The notes under the pieces were generated by a model. It ran no database searches. It saw nothing but the letters and a program-made list of their open reading frames with translations, and was not told the origin of the DNA. This document shows, one piece after another, positions 60,455 to 64,000 of a stretch of DNA of 64,000 nt. The DNA is from an uncultured Lachnospiraceae bacterium. Lineage in GTDB: Bacteria > Bacillota > Clostridia > Lachnospirales > Lachnospiraceae. The stretch covers positions 1-64,000 of the forward strand of contig CAJUBE010000020.1 of NCBI GenBank assembly GCA_910584725.1, in the 5' to 3' direction. The first letter of the stretch is position 1; every line of letters starts with the position of its first letter. The position numbers and the translations under genes were made by a program.

Positions 60455-62653
60455 CTACCCCATGAAATACTCCGAAATATCAAAGCTGTTTATGAGGGCA
60501 AGACCGTTCTCCTCCCTGCACTCCAGCCAGCTTGCGCTGCTTCTCGTCCAGCTTCTCAACGAATAATTAAATATCTCCTCCGTGCAGCGGCAATGCGAGT
60601 CATTCTTATCCAGATTTCGCAGGATGCAGTTCTCACAGGGAGTATCCCGGTTCTGCAGCGCCCGGTAACAGGTATCCCCGATCTTCACATCCGGCGACTC
60701 CACCAGCACCTTCTTGTTGATAAAGCTGATCTCATGGTTATCCGGATTCACCACATAGACAAAGCTGTCCATATTGTCAAAGACAGCGACCTGTGCCACA
60801 AAATTCTGCAGTCTGTCCATCAGGCCGATCTGAAGAATATGCGCTTCCATCAGACGGAACAGAGACCGTATCTCTTCCATCTCGCTCTTTGACAGCTCCA
60901 TCTGCACATCCTCATGGTTTTCAAAGACAATGGCGCCTTGAAACTCTCCCTTGGAGGTCAGCGGATAATACAGCATACTTTTAATGCCCTCTGCCCGGAA
61001 ATATTCATGCATCTCCTCCACCGTAAGGTCGTAATCATGAATCATGGCAACACCAGGGAAGAAGGAATATAGAATCTCATTCACCATCCGCTTCAGCTCG
61101 TAGTGTTCATCCGCTTCCTTGCCTGTCGCATACTTTTTCACGGTAAACTGGATGGAGCGGGAAATGGGCAGCGAATCGTTTCCGCAGATATAGCCTCTGT
61201 GGAACTGATATTTCGCCGTCATCAGCTCTATGGAAGATCTGAGCGCGGATTCCAAAACCTTATCTTCAAACAGAATCTGCATCACCTGATCCTCGATATG
61301 TCTGTCATAATCAATCGTCTTGGTCATATCATAGCCAACTTTTCTGTTGGCGTGATATACTGTCGTCGTTGCGGCATGATAAACGCGGTAGCCGTCCTTG
61401 CCGTTGGCCTTAACCGTATACACCGCCCTGTCTGCTTTCTCAAAAAGTTCTTCGTAAGTCTGGCCGTGATAAGGATATACCGCCACACCCACGCTGCAGG
61501 TCACATGGATCGGCTGCCCCTCAAAGTCAAGGTCATACCTCACCTGCTTTACAATGTTTCCCGCCATTTCATCCGCGTCGGAAATGGTTGACAGGTTTCT
61601 CATATAGACCATAAACTCATCGCCGCCGATACGCCCGATGACATCGCCTCCTTTAAACATCTCTTTCAGGGTTTCAGCCGTCTTTTCCAGCAGCTCGTCG
61701 CCGTTGGCATGTCCCAGAAGATCATTGGCCTCCTTAAAGTTATCCAGATCAATAATAATCAACGCGCTCAAGGAATTATCCCCTGTATCATCAATCGCAT
61801 TGCGAATCAGCTGTTCGGTCGCGCCCTGATTGTAAATGCCTGTCAGCGCGTCCTTCTCGGCACGCAGGAGGAGCTCCATCTCCTTGAGTTTTCTGTCGTT
61901 CACATTAATCATACGGCCCACAATACGGGTCACATAACCTTCCGGCCCCAAAAGGGAGGTCAGATTCGCCTGATACCATGTAAAATCTTCATCAAAGCGC
62001 TTAATCCGAAACTCGATGGTATCGTGTTTTGGCGATTTTAACAGGCTCTCCAAAACTGCCTTATAGTAAGCCACATCCTCCTTGTAGATCGTCGAGGCGT
62101 CAAAACGCTGCATGTACCTGCTGTGTATCTCGTCCCTTGCCATGCCGTAATCATCCTCGGAACGAATAATCATAACATCCGTCTTGGCGTTATAGTCGAT
62201 GATCTTCTCACCCTCGGCCTCCGACAGAATGTGCAGCCGCTCCGCCTGTCTCTGCAACTCCTCCTCCACATTCTTTCTCTCGGTCACATCCTCGATCACA
62301 GTGACGATCGTATATTTCTTTCCTTCTCTGGCATACAGATTTCCCCTGCAGTGCAGCCAGCGCAGGCCGCCGCTTCCCGTCACGGTACGAAATTCAGTAT
62401 CCACCACGCCGTCGTCCTTCAGCACATCCCTGATGGCCTGCTTATAGGTCGGAATATCCTCAGGAATAATGCTTCTCTCCACCTTCTCCAGATACTTCAT
62501 GCCCTGCACTCTGTTATAGCCAAGCATACGGAAAAATCCTTCATTGACAAAAATGGGCGTCAGTTCCCCATCTGTATACTCGAAGAAACAAATTCCGGCT
62601 ATCAAATTATCAACCATGGAACCAAAATTTTCCACATTTAAATCAATCGCCAT
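60455..62653 (-). CDS. PAS-GGDEF diguanylate cyclase with extra C-terminal sensor
   Basis: 732 residues from ATG 62653. A PAS domain (about 15-125), a second PAS-like region (about 150-270), GGDEF (about 275-430) with the active-site GGDEF at 343-347, then a GAF-like domain (about 450-620) and a C-terminal PAS-like piece with a CYRALQNRDTPCENCIL cysteine motif. The product is c-di-GMP. The usual inhibitory RxxD before GGDEF is KGGD (334-337), so product inhibition may be weakened. The C-terminal cysteines could bind a metal or sense redox. Confidence 0.9.
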   Translation of the reverse strand: MAIDLNVENFGSMVDNLIAGICFFEYTDGELTPIFVNEGFFRMLGYNRVQGMKYLEKVERSIIPEDIPTYKQAIRDVLKDDGVVDTEFRTVTGSGGLRWLHCRGNLYAREGKKYTIVTVIEDVTERKNVEEELQRQAERLHILSEAEGEKIIDYNAKTDVMIIRSEDDYGMARDEIHSRYMQRFDASTIYKEDVAYYKAVLESLLKSPKHDTIEFRIKRFDEDFTWYQANLTSLLGPEGYVTRIVGRMINVNDRKLKEMELLLRAEKDALTGIYNQGATEQLIRNAIDDTGDNSLSALIIIDLDNFKEANDLLGHANGDELLEKTAETLKEMFKGGDVIGRIGGDEFMVYMRNLSTISDADEMAGNIVKQVRYDLDFEGQPIHVTCSVGVAVYPYHGQTYEELFEKADRAVYTVKANGKDGYRVYHAATTTVYHANRKVGYDMTKTIDYDRHIEDQVMQILFEDKVLESALRSSIELMTAKYQFHRGYICGNDSLPISRSIQFTVKKYATGKEADEHYELKRMVNEILYSFFPGVAMIHDYDLTVEEMHEYFRAEGIKSMLYYPLTSKGEFQGAIVFENHEDVQMELSKSEMEEIRSLFRLMEAHILQIGLMDRLQNFVAQVAVFDNMDSFVYVVNPDNHEISFINKKVLVESPDVKIGDTCYRALQNRDTPCENCILRNLDKNDSHCRCTEEIFNYSLRSWTRSSASWLECREENGLALINSFDISEYFMG

Positions 62654-62708
62654 ACGCTCATCCCCAACACATTTTCTCTTGCTGTTTATCACTTCACAAC
62701 ATATATGC

Positions 62709-63386
62709 TTACTGCCGTTTCCCGGCCACCTCGCCCTGCCGCTTATAAATGCTGTTTGCCGGAATCACTCCTCTTACCATGGAAGTCGGATAAATATTGG
62801 TGCTTCTGCCAATCACCGTGCCGGGATTTAAAACGGAATTACATCCCACCTCCACATTGTCGCCAAGCATAGCTCCAAACTTTTTAAGTCCTGTCTCAAA
62901 CGTTTCCTCTCCCGCTTTCACCACCACCAGCGTCTTGTCGCTCTTCACGTTGGAGGTGATAGAACCGGCCCCCATATGCGCCTTGTATCCGAGAATACTG
63001 TCGCCCACATAATTGTAATGGGGCACCTGCACCTTATTGAAGAGGATCACGTTCTTAAGCTCTGTGGAATTGCCGACAACCGCGCCTTTTCCCACAATCG
63101 CGCTGCCCCTGATAAACGCGCAGTGGCGGATTTCCGCCTCCTCGTCAATAATGGCGGGGCCGCCGATATAGGCGCTTGGAAATACCTTCGCGTTCCTTGC
63201 AACCCAGATATTGCCCTCTCTTCTCTCGTACTTCTCCTCCGGAAGCGTTTCCCCGAGAGAAATAATGAAATCCTTAATCTTCGGCAAAACCTCCCATGGA
63301 TAGGTAAGTCCCGCAAACACTTCCTTTGCGATCGTCTCCTCCAACGTGTAGAGGGCGGCAATCGTGGTATCCTGCAATCCGATCAT
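62709..63386 (-). CDS. left-handed beta-helix (hexapeptide) protein, GlmU-like fold
   Basis: 225 residues. After a helical N-terminus (1-50), hexapeptide repeats form the left-handed beta-helix (VARNAKVFPSAYIGGPAIID, then AFIRGSAIVGKGAVVGN and GCNSVLNPGTVIGRSTNIYP). Fold matches sugar-nucleotide acyl- or pyrophosphorylases' C-terminal domain, without the nucleotidyltransferase domain. Substrate not determined. It follows topB and repeat copy F. Confidence 0.85.
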   Translation of the reverse strand: MIGLQDTTIAALYTLEETIAKEVFAGLTYPWEVLPKIKDFIISLGETLPEEKYERREGNIWVARNAKVFPSAYIGGPAIIDEEAEIRHCAFIRGSAIVGKGAVVGNSTELKNVILFNKVQVPHYNYVGDSILGYKAHMGAGSITSNVKSDKTLVVVKAGEETFETGLKKFGAMLGDNVEVGCNSVLNPGTVIGRSTNIYPTSMVRGVIPANSIYKRQGEVAGKRQ

Positions 63387-63422
63387 TTTCCTTTACCCCT
63401 TTTCCTTTTTTACACCCGTGCG

Positions 63423-63507
63423 GAGAATGCCGCTCTTTGGCATTCTCTTACGTGAAGCTTGAAAACACTTAGCGAGGTTCTATCGAGCTTAGTGTTTTCC
63501 TTCACGT
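63423..63507 (-). repeat. intercistronic palindromic element, copy F
   Basis: ACGTGAAG-G-AAAACACTAAGC / GCTAAGTGTTTTC-AAG-CTTCACGT (the 4:1 bulge is CTTG:G here), then GAGAATGCC/GGCATTCTC. The topB stop lies in the first arm, whose sequence also codes the last few TopB residues. Confidence 0.8.
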
Positions 63508-64000
63508 TTATAGAACTGGGACGCATATTGAAATCTGTGGTAGAGCGCGTTCTGGTTCGTCATCCGCTTCACGATATTCGTCCTTCTGGTGACGAAATCA
63601 TCCAGCTTCCCCATGTACTCCTCCTCCGTGATCTCCCCGGAGGCCACAAGCGTCAGCCCTTTCTCCCAGCTCGCCGTCAGCCTGGGATCCAAAAGCGGCT
63701 TCACCGAACCGGCCACCACCTCATAAATCATTTCACCCAAAAGTGTGGGCGTGATGATCTGTGTCTTCTTATTCAGATCCAAATATTTGATATGTACCAG
63801 CTTCTTCAAAATCTCCGCTCTGGTGGCGGAAGTGCCGATCCCGCTCCCCTTGATCTGCGCCCGCAGCTCCTCGTCCTCAATGAACTGCCCGGCATTCTCC
63901 ATCGTCAGAATCATGGTTCCCGAATTGTAACGCTTGGGCGGGGATGTCTCCCCCTCCTTCTTTTCCAATGATTTTTTGTCAAGCGGCGTACCTTTTTTCA
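63489..64000 (-). CDS. topB: DNA topoisomerase III, C-terminal part (runs off window)
   Basis: At least 170 codons, open to the right edge. The segment ending the type IA toprim/topo domains is clear: KRYNSGTMILTMENAGQFIEDE, split here as YNSGTMILTMENAG, and GSGIGTSATRAEILKKL, the conserved type IA end, plus TPTLLGEMIYEVV. The usual C-terminal zinc fingers are absent. Single-strand DNA passage in recombination and segregation. The last five residues are encoded by repeat copy F. Confidence 0.9.
   Translation of the reverse strand, partial: KKGTPLDKKSLEKKEGETSPPKRYNSGTMILTMENAGQFIEDEELRAQIKGSGIGTSATRAEILKKLVHIKYLDLNKKTQIITPTLLGEMIYEVVAGSVKPLLDPRLTASWEKGLTLVASGEITEEEYMGKLDDFVTRRTNIVKRMTNQNALYHRFQYASQFYKREGKH

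Noticed and set aside
63489..63968. Complete 159-codon gene at the right edge
   Set aside because: The frame stays open to base 64000 and the sequence is the interior of topoisomerase III, so the apparent start is internal.
1..64000. CRISPR array, rRNA, tRNA or complete insertion sequence
   Set aside because: No regular direct repeat-spacer arrays, no rRNA or tRNA signatures and no full transposase gene were seen; the dispersed repeats are palindromic elements instead.

Overview
The window looks like chromosome of an anaerobic, endospore-forming Gram-positive of the class Clostridia, most likely family Lachnospiraceae. Evidence: spoIVA and a spoVAF/gerA-type gene; the oxygen-sensitive ribonucleotide reductase pair nrdD/nrdG with NrdR boxes; strong AGGAGG-type ribosome sites; and a GGGtGRT-type gene paired with a NifU-like scaffold. 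No rRNA, tRNA, CRISPR array, phage or complete insertion sequence was seen. Family placement is inference from gene content.

Bases 1-8.7 kb are AT-richer and accessory: an edge-truncated PIN toxin with its antitoxin, a TetR/CPBP-protease/MarR/MATE cassette, a two-gene ABC exporter, a CD3324-type small regulator, and a 'graveyard' (about 7.9-8.7 kb) holding the broken ends of an antitoxin, an acyl-CoA dehydrogenase and a MORN-repeat protein. The MATE gene itself ends inside the 3' remnant of a flavodoxin gene.

8.7-25.2 kb: a GH120-like beta-helix glycosidase; a phosphatase and a macro-domain protein; a response regulator/histidine kinase/ABC ATPase/FtsX permease operon (Bce type); an EAL pseudogene; a second MATE transporter; the divergent pdxR / pdxST vitamin B6 locus; and a carbohydrate cluster with a GDSL esterase and a single-chain GH1 beta-glucosidase/phosphomannose isomerase fusion.

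25.5-45.6 kb is almost all on the minus strand: spoVAF-like gene, dut, nrdG, nrdD, WYL regulator, HAD phosphatase, RNase HI, membrane MutS-like ATPase, a nucleoside salvage run (amidohydrolase, cdd, purine nucleoside phosphorylase), an HTH-methyltransferase fusion, an OpuC/OsmF-type compatible-solute transporter with truncated neighbours, spoIVA and a lactonase-like beta-propeller. 45.7-50.3 kb (plus strand) is a cupin-HTH regulator followed by potABCD. 50.3-64 kb (minus) holds a DUF4358 lipoprotein, NYN nuclease, esterase, hybrid histidine kinase, coat/ferritin-like protein, a very large secreted protein of unknown function, the GGGtGRT/NifU-like pair, a diguanylate cyclase, a left-handed beta-helix protein and the 3' end of topB.

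The most striking non-coding signal is a six-copy family of intercistronic palindromic elements placed directly at stop codons, each with a short GAGAATGCC hairpin and a long hairpin carrying a conserved 4:1 internal bulge whose flanking stems covary between copies. A second notable site is a hairpin at spoIVA that is at once a terminator for the upstream gene and a mask over the spoIVA ribosome site, with a candidate sigma-E promoter starting inside its loop.
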